Shown: piece after piece, positions 20,096 through 35,100 of the stretch
Numbering within the stretch: position 1 is the stretch's first letter
Layout of the letters: each line of letters begins with the position of its first letter
Source of the DNA: a virus
DNA: 64,000 nt
Virus record (IMG/VR): IMGVR_UViG_3300025082_000005
Coordinates: 1-64,000 of that record
Direction: 5' to 3' (one strand)
Program-made: the position numbers and the translations under genes
The notes under the pieces: generated by a model
What the model was told of the DNA's origin: nothing
The model's input: only the letters and a program-made list of their open reading frames with translations
Databases searched by the model: none

Positions 20096-23091
20096 TGCCA
20101 GTTAACGAACATGATGAGCCGTATGTAGTTCCACACCAACAAGCTTATACAAGCCAGTATGTGCAATTACCCTTTCAACAATTACAGAACTATGCAGATA
20201 GAAGTCAACAGACCTTCGACGCTGCTGAGCAAGGAGAGAACAGTATACGCCAAAAGCTTTATGCTGCTCAGGCTTTGAATAAAGACAAAGCCCTTCGTAA
20301 TGAGATTCTGAATAAGTACGAATCAGACATGGTAAAGAACCTTGAAGCTGTAGGAGGTGACTATGCTATGGCCATACCTAGGATTAAGGAGCAAGGGCGA
20401 CAAATGAACGAAGACTTTACTCGGGGAAGGCTTGGTGCCATCGTTGGAAACCAACGCGCTGCTCAAGCGTATCAACAGGATTTACAAACTAAATATAATG
20501 ATGGGAAGATAACCCTCACTCAATATAATGGTTTGGCTGGGATGTCTATGGCCAATTACCAAGGAGTACAAGATGCCCTACAATCATCTGGTGTTTACAA
20601 TAGTTTCAGTGGTATTTCCGCTGCAAATAAAGTAGATATCGATGCAAAGGTTGAAACACTTATTAAAGACTATGCAGCAGACAAATGGGACTCAAGCCAA
20701 TACCAGAAAACCTTAGACGGGGGATATAGATTTCTTACGAAGAATGGTTGGAAAGAGGTACGAGCAGAAGATGTCTATAGAGATGTAGAAGGTTCACTTA
20801 GAAATGATAAAGAAGTAATGGATTACCTCAGTCAGCTTACTATGATTGAAGGACATCAAGCAAAGCAAGCGGGTAAACCTTTTGATGCAGAATCCTCTTT
20901 AAATAAGCACATACGTCAATATGCTTCCAGGGGGGCATCTAAAGCAGGTTTTCGTGAAGCGTATAACCAACAAGAAGACTATAAGGCTGATGAATATAAA
21001 CTTGCTCGTTTTAAGGCAGGCTTAGAACATGAGTATGAGATGGTAGCTGATGATATGCAATACCAATCGGAAACGATGTCTCAGAACAACGTCTTGACAC
21101 ATGCTACTAATTATCAAGGAGATAAGGTAGATGGAGTTGAAGGCTTAGACTTTAACCTTGCTCAATGGGACAAACAAGGAGCCAAAGCTCTTAAAGGCTT
21201 TATCCATGATTTGGATATAGACGTAGCTACACATCGAACCAGTTCTGATTATGGTAAGTATGTTGCTCAACTTGATAAGCTTAAGCAGATTATGGAAGGA
21301 GAGAATGGATACATTGAAGTATATAAGATGCTTCGTAGTCCCGATCATGGAGGTATTACCTTCCTTTCAGAAAAAGAAATTAATGAAGCTGTAGCAACGA
21401 TGGACGGCTTCATGAATAATAGGGCAGACGCGCTTAATCTTAAGAAACAAGCAGAAGCAATAGCCATGGAGAAAACTGGCTATGATCCTCAGAAAGACCA
21501 CAATGCAGGTATGGCAGCAGCAGCAAAGTATGCAGCAACTAGCCTTAAGGATCTACCAGAGGGATTAACTGCTCAGAATGTTCTTGATGCAGCCTTTGGA
21601 ACTGGTGATGGAACTTGGAAACGAGAACGAGATGCTGATTGGGTACAGAAGCCTTTAGGTAGATGGGGGACAGCTACAGGCATGGAAGGCGATACTCGTA
21701 TAGTCAACACTAAGACGGGTAAAATTTATACATTACCTAAGCGTGAAGATATGCGAGACGCTGATGGTAGAATGACAAAGAAGAACATACTTGTACAACT
21801 TGATGAGGCTTATAAAGGGGCTATTGATATAAAAGCAAGGACAAACTATAATAAAGCCGTCGACAAGTATTTAGATAGTGATGAAGTAAATGTGTACCAA
21901 GCTGGAGGAGGCCCTGTAGGAAGTATAGGCCCTGGATATGTACAGAATGGAGCAACAGGAGAATGGGAGCATAGTGAAGAGCAGGCGTTAAAGAACACTA
22001 AGGCAGCTAATAATTATTGGTTTCAAGATCCTAAGAAGGGAACACTTCATCAAGGTAATTGGATAGGCCTCAATGGTTTCATACTTACGCCTGATGGTAT
22101 GAAAGAAGGAGGCATTGTAGATCTTCTTATGGAAGAGGTTGATTTAGATCCAGATGATGCTGAGGATAGACAGAAGTTCTTTGAGAATGCTAGATCTAGT
22201 TCTCAACACTTAAGTAAGGCTCCTACTCTTAGATACCAAGGACAGCCTAGACGCTTCTATGAATTTAAAGTAAACTATGGGGGCAATACAGGTGTAGTTA
22301 AGGTTCCGGCCACTACTTCTAATATTACAAGCACCTCTATTCAAGAAATGATTAATAACCCAGCAGAGCAAATACTTACTAGGGTTTATGATATGCGATC
22401 TAAAGGAGTTAAGGTTTCTCGTTGGGACCAACATCCAGACGTCATCTTTGATATGACTAAGGAGAAGAATAAAGTAACAATGCCTAATCCTTATGTTAAT
22501 GTTAAAGGACATAAATGGCAAGGACAAGCTACAGTAACTGTAGATTTACAAGAAGCTATTCCTGCTCTTACTGGGTTTATAGAAAAGAAGAAGCATGGAA
22601 CGTTGGATAAAGGGTATCTTAATGAATTAAATGATGCCCACTTTGAAACAAATTTGGCTCCACAAGCTGATCCAAGACAAGTAACCGCTGCCTTTAATAA
22701 AGTTAAGGTGAATACACATGGAAATATAGACTTCAATAGTATGGCACATGCTAGGAATACAGCAGCAACACACCCTAATACTATTGAACCTAATTCGTAC
22801 TATCGTGTTTCAGATGAATCTGGCACTCCTCAGAATGTATTAGGGGCAGATATCTTAAGTGAAGGAAGCGGAACTCAAGAGAAACAAGATTACCGAGACT
22901 ATGTACAAGAATTGATGGATGACGGTATGAGTAAGAACTGGGCTATAAGCAGAGCAACTAAGAAATTTGGACATGCTTATCCTATTGCTGAGCCCCAAAC
23001 TGTACAAGGAGCACAAGAACGAGTAAGGAATCCTAATGATCTTTATCAATTCAGTCCATATGAGGCAGTGAAAGAAACTTTCTTAAATTAA
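20095..23091 (+). CDS. Large internal (cargo) virion protein
   Basis: 998 residues, Gln- and Ala-rich, largely helical in its first 500 residues (PFQQLQNYADRSQQTFDAAE style). A more mixed C-terminal part includes GWKEVRAEDVYRDVE-like and beta-containing sections. The start overlaps the stop of the 716-residue cargo gene by one base. Such long helical proteins next to the virion polymerase are the ejected cargo of crassviruses. No lysozyme, protease or nuclease motif could be found by eye. Confidence 0.65.
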   Translation: MPVNEHDEPYVVPHQQAYTSQYVQLPFQQLQNYADRSQQTFDAAEQGENSIRQKLYAAQALNKDKALRNEILNKYESDMVKNLEAVGGDYAMAIPRIKEQGRQMNEDFTRGRLGAIVGNQRAAQAYQQDLQTKYNDGKITLTQYNGLAGMSMANYQGVQDALQSSGVYNSFSGISAANKVDIDAKVETLIKDYAADKWDSSQYQKTLDGGYRFLTKNGWKEVRAEDVYRDVEGSLRNDKEVMDYLSQLTMIEGHQAKQAGKPFDAESSLNKHIRQYASRGASKAGFREAYNQQEDYKADEYKLARFKAGLEHEYEMVADDMQYQSETMSQNNVLTHATNYQGDKVDGVEGLDFNLAQWDKQGAKALKGFIHDLDIDVATHRTSSDYGKYVAQLDKLKQIMEGENGYIEVYKMLRSPDHGGITFLSEKEINEAVATMDGFMNNRADALNLKKQAEAIAMEKTGYDPQKDHNAGMAAAAKYAATSLKDLPEGLTAQNVLDAAFGTGDGTWKRERDADWVQKPLGRWGTATGMEGDTRIVNTKTGKIYTLPKREDMRDADGRMTKKNILVQLDEAYKGAIDIKARTNYNKAVDKYLDSDEVNVYQAGGGPVGSIGPGYVQNGATGEWEHSEEQALKNTKAANNYWFQDPKKGTLHQGNWIGLNGFILTPDGMKEGGIVDLLMEEVDLDPDDAEDRQKFFENARSSSQHLSKAPTLRYQGQPRRFYEFKVNYGGNTGVVKVPATTSNITSTSIQEMINNPAEQILTRVYDMRSKGVKVSRWDQHPDVIFDMTKEKNKVTMPNPYVNVKGHKWQGQATVTVDLQEAIPALTGFIEKKKHGTLDKGYLNELNDAHFETNLAPQADPRQVTAAFNKVKVNTHGNIDFNSMAHARNTAATHPNTIEPNSYYRVSDESGTPQNVLGADILSEGSGTQEKQDYRDYVQELMDDGMSKNWAISRATKKFGHAYPIAEPQTVQGAQERVRNPNDLYQFSPYEAVKETFLN

Positions 23092-23133
23092 GTTTATTTC
23101 TACATTACGTTATAATTGTTTATCTTTATCGCT

Positions 23134-26100
23134 ATGCCAGAAAACAATAAACCTACGAGTATAAAACCTACTGTTAATCCATTATTTGGACCAGGAGAAA
23201 CTGAACTAGCTATTAATCCTTTGACTAGGCTTCCAGTAGAGGCCCCGAAGCGAATGGATAGACGAGAGCAGGCTCATTTCCAAACCACCATGGATCAAGT
23301 CCCTGACCTACAACATGTCAAGGACTTAGGAGACTATACAGAATATGGTGTTTCTATGTTTCCACAACTGGAGCATAATTGGAAAACAGAGCAAGCCCAA
23401 AACCAATCTGGATGGGAACATGCCTTGGGCTTCCTAAACCAAGGAGTTGTAGGTGAAGTTGTAGGAGGTATGATCGAAGGCTTTGGTTGGCTTGGTGAAT
23501 ACAATACATGGGCTAATATATCTAAAGGCGAAGAGGAAGAAGTGGGCAATTTCCTTATTGATATAGGCGAAGGAATACAAGATTGGACTAAAGAGGCTAC
23601 ACCTATTTATGAAGATCCTAATGCCTCTGCTTGGAATCCTGCATCTTCTGCATGGTGGGCATCTAAAGGTACTAGTGTACTTTCATTCGCTTCTATGCTT
23701 ATTCCTGCTGCCGGGGCTGTAAAGGCCATAGGCGTTGTAGGTAAAGGCTTAGGTATGCTTGCTAAAGCAGCAAAGCTTGCCAAAGGCCTAGGGAAGTTAG
23801 GTAAAGTTGGTAAGGCTCTTAAAGGCGTTCAGATGTCTGCAAAGGGATCGAGAATGTTGAAACTGGCTGGTAAAGGTATGGCACAAGCTGTAGTTTCCAG
23901 ACACATTGAGAATAATATGGAGGCCTCAGGTGTCTTCAAAGAACAATATGATAAGTTTATCTCTGCTGGTTTAGATGATAAAGAAGCAAAGAAATTAGCT
24001 GGTGAGGCTGCACAGGATACATATGTAAGGAATTGGGCCATGCTTGCTCAAGATATTCCCCAGTATATGCTAATGGGTAGTAAAGTTAAATTAGGAGGCT
24101 TTGCCGAGAAAGCTTTAACCAAGGCAGCAGGGGCTACAGCAGCGAAGGCCTTAACTAATAAGTACCTTGTTACAGGGCTCTCAGAAGGCTTAGAAGAATC
24201 CTTCCAATTCTGGGTAGGAGAAGAAGCCAAGTATCTAACAGATGTAAAGGCTGGTATAGCTAAGGAGTCCTCACATGGAGAAAGGATGAAGAAGTATCTC
24301 AAGAATGGAGAACTTTGGACATCGTTCTTCTTCGGTGCGTTCGGTGGTATGGCTATGGAAGGAGCAGGGCCAGGTATAAAGAAAGTAACGGAAGGAGCAA
24401 CTGAGAGGTTATCTACGATGCCTGCTAAGGGCTTGCACCATCTAGGGGCTTCTATTTCTGCTATTGCTAGAAAGACAGGAAGGAATTTATTCTATAGTGA
24501 TGCTATTAAAGCTGCTGATGAATCTGGAGATAAAGAAGCTAGTACCTACTTACGAAAGAAGTGGAATATAGATACAGCTATCGACCACTTAGACCAGGAT
24601 ACATTTGCTGGCTATATGGAAGATATAGAGAACTTTAGTGAGACAAGTAAAGAAGATAAAGAAGAATTTGCTGAGAAGCATGGATTGGATCCACAACAAT
24701 TATTGGACTTACAAACTAACTATGCTTCTTATATCAAAGATGCTGGACAAGCTAAAGAAATATATGACGGGTATAAGAACGATGGCTATGCGGAAGCTAC
24801 TTTAGCTCCAATGGTTATGAGAGCTATGGATGCCCAAATCGCTTCTGATTTAAGTATTCAAGCCTCTGAACAAATAGTGAATAAGTCTGCTACCCGAGGT
24901 AAGGAATCTCTTACTCCCGGTTCAGGAGAAGCCGTTTATAGTGCGAGTATCGAAGTTCGTCGTATCAAAGAGGCTCTTAAGGTATACTCGAAGGAGGCTA
25001 AGAATAAAGGAACAGGAAAGGCTCGACAAGAAAGGGTAAGCAAACGAGTAAAGGAACTTACCTCAGAGCTTAAGGACGCAGAGAAGGTTCTAGTAGAGGC
25101 CAACGCTATTGAAAGAACTGCAAGCGAGAAACGAGCTGACGCCCGAGTAATAAAGCGTGCCCTTTCCGAAAGGGGCTTGTTCAAGGCATATAATACTAAG
25201 GAGTATAATGATATGCTAACGGAAGAGGCTCAGGATGAAATTGATCATCTTCAAGGAGATGCGATCCAGAATGAGCATAAGTATACTACCGACGTAAACG
25301 AATTAATTAATGCAAAGGATAGAGGAGAACATAATCAAGTTGTAGACAAGATAAGGGAGAAGTACGGAGAAGCTATACCAGAGCCTATAGCTAAAGCAAT
25401 AGCTGGTACTTCTAAGATGATGCAACTCAGGGAGATGCAAAGCTCTGAGAAGAAGCAAGCGAATGCAAATGAGAAGGGCATAGCTGAGAAACGTGAGGAG
25501 ATTAAGAATGAAACTGATTTAACCAAAGCCGTTATGGATGCCGATGGCATGCGTAAGGATATGGGAGAAGAAGGGGCGTCTGCCTTGGAAACGGAACAAG
25601 TAACTAGTACTGTCTCAACTAAACAGAACATAGAAGGAGCTACTAGGGCTTCTGATGCCGTAGCAGCATCTAATACGAATGATGAGAACCCAGGCTCAGC
25701 AGAACCAACAACCAATTCTGTGCCTTTGCCTAAGGTTACGAAGTCCATGAAGGATAGTATGCTTTCTTTCAATTGGACCTCGGCACGTAATGGAGGGTCT
25801 ACAGACTCTGCTAATCAAGTACTTACAGATCTATTAGAAGACCCTAAGTTCAAAGCTGTTGGTACTAAGCTTGAATTGGTAGTAGAAGGAGATGGTATTA
25901 GAGCCATACTTTTAAATGCCGATGGCGAATGGATAACAACCAACGATAATCCAGTTGGTCCTCTATTACATATGCCGATCGATCAGAAAGATAATCCTAA
26001 TTTCACTTCTGGAAAGCGGGCTGAACTAGGAGCATTGATCGCCCAAGTACGTGAGGCATCTGAGAAAGGCTTGAGAGTCTTCACAGAGATCACCAAGCGT

Positions 26101-29100
26101 ACAGGTGGACATAAGCAACTAGGATTAGAACCGATATCCATCAGGGAGATAGAAACAGCTACAGGGGCTCCTGCGAAACTTATGGTTTCCTTAGGAACTT
26201 CATTGATGTATCATAATGGTAATCCCGTAACCGATACGGATGCTACTGGTACAGGTGGGGCTATATACTTAGAAACTAGGGATATTGAAGGGAACTTGGT
26301 TCCTATGAAATTGGATGCTTCTTACTTAACCAGAGAAGAAGCAAACCTTATGGTGGATCTCTATACAGATTTCCAGAACAGGAACACCTGGTTCAATACA
26401 CCAGTAGCTGATAACCCAATGGTTGAGGGCCTTACTTATGGACAAGCTTTCGAATTGCTTGCGTATGAAGGTTCTAAGACAGCGAATACCATTATAACAG
26501 ATGAGGAAAGCGAAGATTATGGCAAGCGTAAGGATTTATACTACAATAAGAATACTAAGTCGCTTCATTTCGGAGCTAAGGCTATTCCTATTGATAAGAT
26601 AAACGAAGTTCGAGAAGACATCGTTGATTGGATGATGGCTATGGTGCCGAGATATGCTTCCATTAAGAAATTGAATCTTCCTATGAGTGAGTGGGCTACT
26701 AGAGACGGACGTACGTCTACAGCCAAATTCTCTTTCATGGGAAAGGACTATACAGTTAAGGATAAGTATAATGACTTCCTTATCGATAGTGAGAAGTACT
26801 TAACTAATCTCTCACCAAACGATGGTAAGTTATTTATCCAACCTACTATCGAATTCTCTTCTACTTTAGATATAGAAGAAGAGACAGCTCAAGAACCTGT
26901 TGTTCCTACGCCAGAACAGACAAAGGAAGCAGGAGGAGACACTAAGGAAGCCAAAGCCCCAGATAATCCATTTGGTGGAGTAAAGCGTAAGAAGACAGGC
27001 TTTAATCTAATGGCTGCACCTAGTGGAGGATATACTATAGCTAATATGGCTGAGGAAAGAGCTTGGCTTGAAGCCGTTCTTCCGAATGTTCCTGTAACAG
27101 TTATAGATGGCTTGATTAGAATGGCTAATAAAGGCGGTCGTGCTTACGGAGCCTATGTTAATGGTATGATACAACTTTCCAATATAATGGAAAAGGGCAC
27201 AGCTTACCATGAAGCCTTCCATGCAGTATCTCAATTGTACTTATCTGAGAATGAAAGAACTGAATTATATGAGGAAGCAAGATCTAAGTATGGAACTCCT
27301 ACACAAGAACAGCTTGATGCTCGAAAAGTAGAATCGGAGCAAGATTGGTTTGAGGAGAAGCTTGCTGATGATTTCAGAGCCTTTGTACACTCTGAGGGAA
27401 CCATGAGCTTCCATCCTAAGGCCAAGAGCTTCTTTGGAAAGCTATGGGAGATGATCAAACACTTGTTTGGTTCTCGTTCTAAAGTAGATCAAGTATTCGC
27501 TAAGATCAATAGAGGATACTATGCTACTGCTCCAATGTCTGGAAGAGTAGCCAAGATGACCAATAAGGCTTTATACAATAGAGCCGATAATTTAAATGTA
27601 AGTCAATTCTATGACATAGTTGATACGATTACATTCTCTGTAGTCCAGGAGTCAAAGTTAATGGAGACTGAGGATATTTCAGCTCTTACTATGGAGGCTA
27701 TCAGCACTGATGCTATTTCCGGACATCTTGCTACATACTATGATTTGGCAATGGAGGCTAATAACCTAACTACAGCCAATATCTTTATAGCTGCTAATGC
27801 TGATGTAGACGCTATAAGGTCTGCAATCTTAGATAAATTTAATGAGATGCAGTTAGAGGTCAACCCAGAGGTTCAAGCTATTCTTGATACTGATGACCTC
27901 ACAGAGGAAGAGAAGACTGAGAAACTGAATACTAAGTCAGCTTTCGAATACTCAGGTAAGGATAATGCCACTGGAAACGTTAAGCTTCTACTTTCCATGG
28001 TTCCTAAGCTTAAGAGCACAGACTTGATAGAACAAGAAGATGGTAGTGTTGTTAAGGATTACGAAATCAATCCTAACACTGGTCTTCCTAGATTAGCATA
28101 TGCTGCTTCTACTTGGGCAGCTTTGGCTAAGTCTTTATCTGGTATTGTCGATAGCTACATATATGAAACAGGAGAACTTACTACAGCTTTCGATAAGATG
28201 CTTGTAGCTATGGATGAGTTGACAACAACTCGACCAGAAATCTCCATCCTAACTGCCAAACTACGGGACCCTGCATACCCAATGCATAAGAAGATTCAAT
28301 TCTTCAGTGCCTTCTCTAAGGCTAATATGCAATACTATACAGCTAGATTTAAGAAAGAAGGACAGATCAAACAATTTGTCTTTAGTAAATCTGAATCAAG
28401 GAGCCCAGCGGAGCAAGTAAGAAATGAGTGGGTTCAGAATTTCAGAGATAAGATGTATGCTTACTCTGGAGACCATATGGCTTTAGATAGTGAACCTTTG
28501 ACCTTTGCTTACTCTCTTATGGTTTCTCTTAAGGAAGATGTATTGGAGGCGATACAAGCTCGAAAGGAACTGAATGTAGAAGTACCAGTAGAAGAATACA
28601 AAGAGCAATTGTTCCAAAGCTTGAACAGTGTTGGTATCGAGCTTTCAAGGCCTGCCTTTAATTATTGGATGGAAGGGCGTCCTGGAAACAACGAAGATCA
28701 ACGCTTGAAGAATGCTGTTACAAAGGTTGCTATTATGTTTGAAAGTCCTACAGGGCTTACTAAGGTTATTACAGATGGTGCCGAAGGTAAGAAACCTTGG
28801 GTGAAGAGCGAGAAAACCGCATTAGCTTTAGCTGAAGTAGAATCTCTATTTAGAGAAGACCTCTCAGAATCTGGAGTACTTGGAGCAGATAACTCTATGT
28901 ACTATACATACTCATTGAATAACTTCTTGATTAAGAAGATTCAAGAGATAAAGAATAACGATGAATACCTTGAGAAGTTAAGCAAGATTCCAGGTAATGC
29001 TAATGCTATTTGGATTTCAGAGCTTCTAAACAATAAGAAGACTAGAGAAGAGTTTAACTATAACGTATTCAATAACTTACGTGAGGAAGCAGCAGGAGAT

Positions 29101-32100
29101 ACGGGAAGTAAGTTCTCTGATCTTAAGCCTGCAGATGAGTTAGCTTTAAGGATTAACCAAACACTGCAAGGCAGGTACTCATTGCTTACTGCTGCGGATA
29201 AAGGTGTATACACTACCATTACTGGCTTTGCCCCTAAGAAACTTGAGTTAGATTTCAGGGGAGATGATATAATCTTCAACAACGTATCCACAGTAGATAT
29301 CATAGGGAATTACTTCATAGATGAACTTGCTAGAATGTCTCAAGCTTGGAATGAGGTACATGGGCCTAATGCTATCCCTGTAGAGCAACAAGTAGAGCAT
29401 TACCATAAAGGTAAACGTCATGCTTTCAAATCTCAATTATTTCCTTCGCTAAGCCCGATCGAAATTACCGAATCGGGAGAGGTGGTGGATAATATAGATT
29501 TGGATGTAGATACGCTTGAGCTTATTAAGACATACATTACCTCAGATAATAATAAACCTACTTGGGGAACAAAGACAGTTAATCAACTAAGACCAAAGGT
29601 AGAAGGCCTTCTTAAGCGATTAGCTGAGAAAGAGATAGACCTAGCAGTGCAGACAGGTGTCCTTCAAAAGCAAGGAGGCAACCTTATTAATGTGGGGTTA
29701 GATACTTCTGTGCTTAAGACCTTTAGAAAGAAGGGCGCTACAGATACTCAGGCAATCAAATCTATGATGGCTGATTATATGGTTAATTCGTTGATTGCCC
29801 ATGTAGAAACTGGAAAGCTATTCACTGGTGACCCTGCTTACTACAAGTCTCTCGATGACTTGAAGAAGCGTGTACCAGGAATTATAGCTCCAGGGCAAGA
29901 CCTATTCATCCATCCCGCAGAAAACGGAAGAGAGAGACAATTCTACAATGTAGCCATTGTAAAGGACATCGAAGAAAACATGGCTGTAACGCAGCCTGAG
30001 GTCTATAAAGGGTATAAAGATGCTTTAATAGAATCAGGAATGTCTGAATCTGAGGCAGAAGAAGCCTTAAGTCCTTACAGAGAAATTAATGTAGCAGATG
30101 CTCAGGCATATGTTACTATGGAACGATATAAAGACTTGTTGCAAATGCTTGGTAAGTGGAGGCCTTCTATGGAAGCCCCTTTCGATAGATTAAGCAAAGG
30201 AGAAGAAGTAGTTGCGGAAGACGTTAGCTTATTCCTTCAACCATTGAAAGGGATGTACTATGATCTAGTGCCTTCACCAACTGGTAATCGTATGCAACCG
30301 GTCTACCTTAAGTATTCTTTGGCTCCATTGATCCCTGGCATGATCCGTGGAACCAAGATGCAAGGTGTCTTGGCTGCAATGAAACGAGATAAAGTACAAG
30401 AGCTTGTATTTGAATCAGGTATCAAAGTAGGAGCAAGGGGACAAGTAGACATCAAAGATGCAGACCTCAAGTTTAATCCAATAGAACTTGATAATCGTAA
30501 CTGGAAGTTACAACAAGATCTTTCTGCTAAGTATTTGAAGAAAGGAGAAGCTATTGAAGGGTCTCAAGTACTTAAGAATGCCTTAGCGAATATCAATCCT
30601 TCGGCAATGTATGGAGATAAGGAAGGCGCTCAACTCATTGAGGAGTTTGTAGCAGCTGATAGATACCTATCTGATCTTGGTGCCGAAAGCCTTAAGAAGG
30701 AATTTGGTGTTACTTTAGATGAGAAAGGAGGTATTGTTTCTATTGATAAGAAGAAATTGTACCCAGTACTTATTAAGGAACTCAAAGCAGAAGCTCCTAA
30801 ATATGTACTAGAGGCTTTAGATAGAGGTGTAGCCTTAGATGCCATACCTCAATTCCGTAAGAAGATCCAACAGAAATTGCTCTCAATGGTTACAGCAAGG
30901 ACTGTAAGATTGAAGATGCCTGGAGGATCATTTGTACAAATGTCTCCAGCAATGTTTGAGGCAATTACTGGTTCAGATATATATAAAGAATCGGACATAC
31001 TTTGGTTAACGGATGGTACTGCGTTATTACCTCCTAGAATAGAGGACGGAATAAGTAAGCCTGGACAAGTACTTGTACCTCATAGCTTGGTTAATAAGTA
31101 TCCAGGATTTATGGATATGACTAAAGCTGAACAAATTAAGCTACTACGTCAAGCTCAAAAGGAAGGACTATTAGAGGGTGTTGGGTACCGTATCCCGAAT
31201 CAGGATATGGCTTCTACAGATTATCTGGAGGTTGCTGGTGTTCTACCAGCGTATATGGGAGATACTATCATAGCCTATTCAGCCATTACCGCGAAAACAG
31301 GCTCTGATTATGATATCGATAAGATGTACTTCATGCTTCCTAACTTTGATCTTAAGATCAATAAGAGAGCAATGAGAAAGGACTTCTTAGAAAACAATAA
31401 AGGGCTTTTCGATACATTACGTGAGGAGGCACAGATTAAGGATATGGATAATTCTACTTTGTTTAAGTCTATACAAGAACAAAGCAGAAGTGGTCTTGAT
31501 CTTACAGAAACAGAACAAGCTTTAGTAAAGGCTTGGAAAGATATGAATAAGGAAGACTATGTAAGTGGCATCACTAAGACGCCTTCTTCCTTAGACAACA
31601 AACGGTCTGCACAGAATTACAAATTAGATAGGTATAAGGAGATTCTTCTTGCTAAGGAAACCTTTACTCGATTGATTTCTCCTATCGATGCTGAATGGTT
31701 AAAGAATGACACAAAGAAGATCAGAGAACTACTTGGTCAAGAGACTAAACTTGGAGATCTTGAATTCTTTTCTGGATATGAACAATATGTAACCAAGCGT
31801 AAGTTCGCTGGGGGACAACATGGTGTAGGACAAACAGCTAATCACCTAGTTGATCATGTTCTTACTCAAATGGCTGGAGTATTCCTTACAAGAAACTTTG
31901 GCTTGGGGCATGGTTATGGGGATGCTACTTCTGTTGCCGAAACTAAGGAATTAGATGGTTCGAGATATATTACTTCAAACGTCTCTGCTTACATGAATGC
32001 GTATGTAGATATAGCTAAAGATCCATATATCTTTGATTTGAACAATAATACGTTCACAGCGAATACAGTCTTCTTGCTTATTAGAATGGGGGTAAAGCCT

Positions 32101-35100
32101 GAATGGATTAATCGATTCACGACCCAACCTATCATCAAAGAATACACAGACCTTACTTTAAATAGTGAAGGTAGAGTAAACGAAACGCAGTATGATGATG
32201 GTAAGCCTATTAAGCCTATTGATATCATTAAGCAAATGGAGAAGTATGCGGTGAAAGAGGTGATACCTTTCTCCAATGATAGCATGCCTTCTAAGAAGAC
32301 ACTAGAGGCTCAACTAAAGGATCCAACTGCAGCTACACAACGTCAATTGTTGTCCTTGTTCTTAGAACTTCAAGAGTATGCTAAGGCATTGAACCTACAA
32401 TTACGGGCATCTAAAGCAGATACCAAAGGAGCTGGAAGAACTTTAATGGAAGCCTTTATTGCACAGAATGTAAAGCTAGAAGCCTTAGCGAGTCCATTGA
32501 TAGAGAATGTCGATCGTAAGTTCGATAGCACTATGTTGGGAACATATTATGATAACTCAGTCCTTCTTTCGCTCCAAGCATTTGGTGGAGAGTTTATGGG
32601 GATGTCTAAAGCTGTACAAGGAACTGTTGAGAAGATTGGAACTATGACCGGTAAGTTTCCGGTTACTGATCTTGAGATAGCTACTCTTATTGAGAATGAG
32701 GCATACACATACCTAATGAAGGACTTTCCTTTATTCCAACATGAGAACCCACGTAGCTTATTCTTTGGTAATACAAGTACAGCTAGGGCCTTAGAAGCTC
32801 TACAGAAAGGAGAAGACTCTCCAGTTAAGGAGAATTTGCTAATTAGAAACTTACAAGTAAATCGAGGAGAAGGGCTTGATCCAGACTTCATCGACATTGC
32901 TGGATCAAGTAAGAAGGATAAGCAAGGACAAGAAGCCTTAAGTGAAGCATGGTATGATCTTATTACTCATCCAGATGAGGTTATCTCAAACTTTGGGAAA
33001 GAGTTGATTACTTATGCTTTCCAAACAACTGGTTTGAATCAGACAGCTTCTGCTTTCTTTGACTTAATGCCTCCAAGATTCTTAGAGGAGCATAAGTTCA
33101 AGGAGTATGTCAGTGGTATGAACTCTGTTGTTCAGGAGACGGCTGGAGGAGTAGGCTACCTTGATAACTTCGCTGGTCGATTCCTTCGAAATAACTGGGC
33201 CAACAATAAGCTTGTGCCTGTAGCTTCTGATATGGCCAAGCAATCAGTCAATAATTATCCTGAATCTATTGCTTTCCGTATTCATGAGAAATCGTCTAAC
33301 TATGTTGTAGGTTTAGACGAGAATGGTAGGAAGGTATTCTATCCATACCTCAAGACAAAAGCTTCTCTATTTCGTCTACAGGGATATAAAGACACACTTA
33401 AAGGTAGAACCGCTATTTATTCTAGAGCTACGAAACGTGGTCTAGATGCAGGAAGATATAAGATCAAAGACTACAATAAGCGTCCAATGGATTTGGATGA
33501 CACCTTAGGCGTTCAATTAATAGAGGGACAAGACTATACTACTAAGTATATGCCTCCTATGGAGCCTTTTACAGAGGATGAAACACAAGAACAACGTTTC
33601 TCTTCTATGGCTGCAGAAACTATGTCTGGTCTCCATACTAAGATAGAACTAGTTCAAGGGCTATTTGATGCTGATTTCGTATTGGATGAGACGCTGCCAG
33701 GAGTAGCTAATGTGAAGCCTGGAACTACAGGAAGACCTTTGATTACCATCAATCCTATCAAGATGAAGGAAGATACGGTTATCCATGAGGTAGGCCATAT
33801 CTATATCGATTCATTAGGAGGCATGGGAGACCCTTTCATACGTGCTGGGGTTGAGCAATTGAATGGTTCTGTAGCAGAACAGATTGTAACTAAGAACTAT
33901 CCTAATATGACAGGAGAAGCTAAGAGCAAAGAAGTTCTTGCTACTGCTATTGGTATGGAAAGTGCTAAGCTCTTTAATGCAGAGGTACATAAGAAAGGAA
34001 AGTGGAATAGATGGCTTGTAGGTCTATGGTCTAAGGTAAAGGCAATGTTTGGTATCAAGCCAAATGTAGCTAAGCAGATGGCTAGGGAAATCCTTACTGA
34101 TCGTATTCGAAAGGGAGAACACTCTTTATCGGAGTATACCCAAGAACAACGTGACGAGGCTGCACAAGACAATATGGATGATCTCGATGCAGTGCAATCG
34201 CTTCTAAATAGACTTAAAGCGTCTATGCGTCTTAAGATCAATATCCATGAGAAGAAGACAGAGGCTGCGCACAGTAAGGAGACTAAAGAGTTGAGAGAGG
34301 CGCACTTAGCGAAACTTGAAGAGCTTCTTGGTCAAATTGAGAAGGCTCAGAATTATGAAGGCTTGCTCTTATTTATCGAGAAAGCACAGAAGGATACTGA
34401 TGCCATACGTAAACGACTAGATAATTTCTTGGAAACTAAGGAGCCTATACCTCTCCAAAGTCTACAGGAAATGAAGACGTATATTGGTACTTATGATAAT
34501 ATTCAAGATATCAGAAGGGCCATACATAGAGTAAAAGACTTTGATTTATCTACAGTAGATGAACGTTTAGATACAATTGAACGTAACTTAAGTAGAGTCA
34601 ATCTTTCTTACGAGCTTATTGCTAAAGATAATCTTGTAGATTCCATGCTTCCATACTCTACAAGGAATGAACATATGGAATTCCGAACTAAGTATGCCGA
34701 AGAGTTCCAAACGAATATCGAACCTCAAGGAACGAAGAAAGGGAAAGAGCTTAAGAACTGGAAAGCGCGTAGAGCTGCTTACATTAATAACCGTGTGGCA
34801 GAGAACAAAGCTGAGATTAAGACCGCTGAGAGAGAGTACTTGTACCAGTTGATAGAGGAATCTAAGGCTGATTTGACATACTTCGATTCTCATATCTTAG
34901 ATCCAAGAGCTGTGAATAACCAAGTTATCCAACTTACTGTAAAGGCACTAGATAGAGCTGATTACGACAGTATGAGAAGCTTTCAAAACGCCTTCAAGAG
35001 CGTCTATACTACTTGGGAGAAGTTTATGGAAGGCAAGAAAGCTAAAGGCATTACTGATATTAAGGCTATCTATGCTCCTTTATTAACCAAGGAAACTACA

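Noticed and set aside
23116-23133. TTG start of the giant polymerase frame
   Set aside because: An ATG 18 bases downstream is more likely, and the added six residues have no feature.
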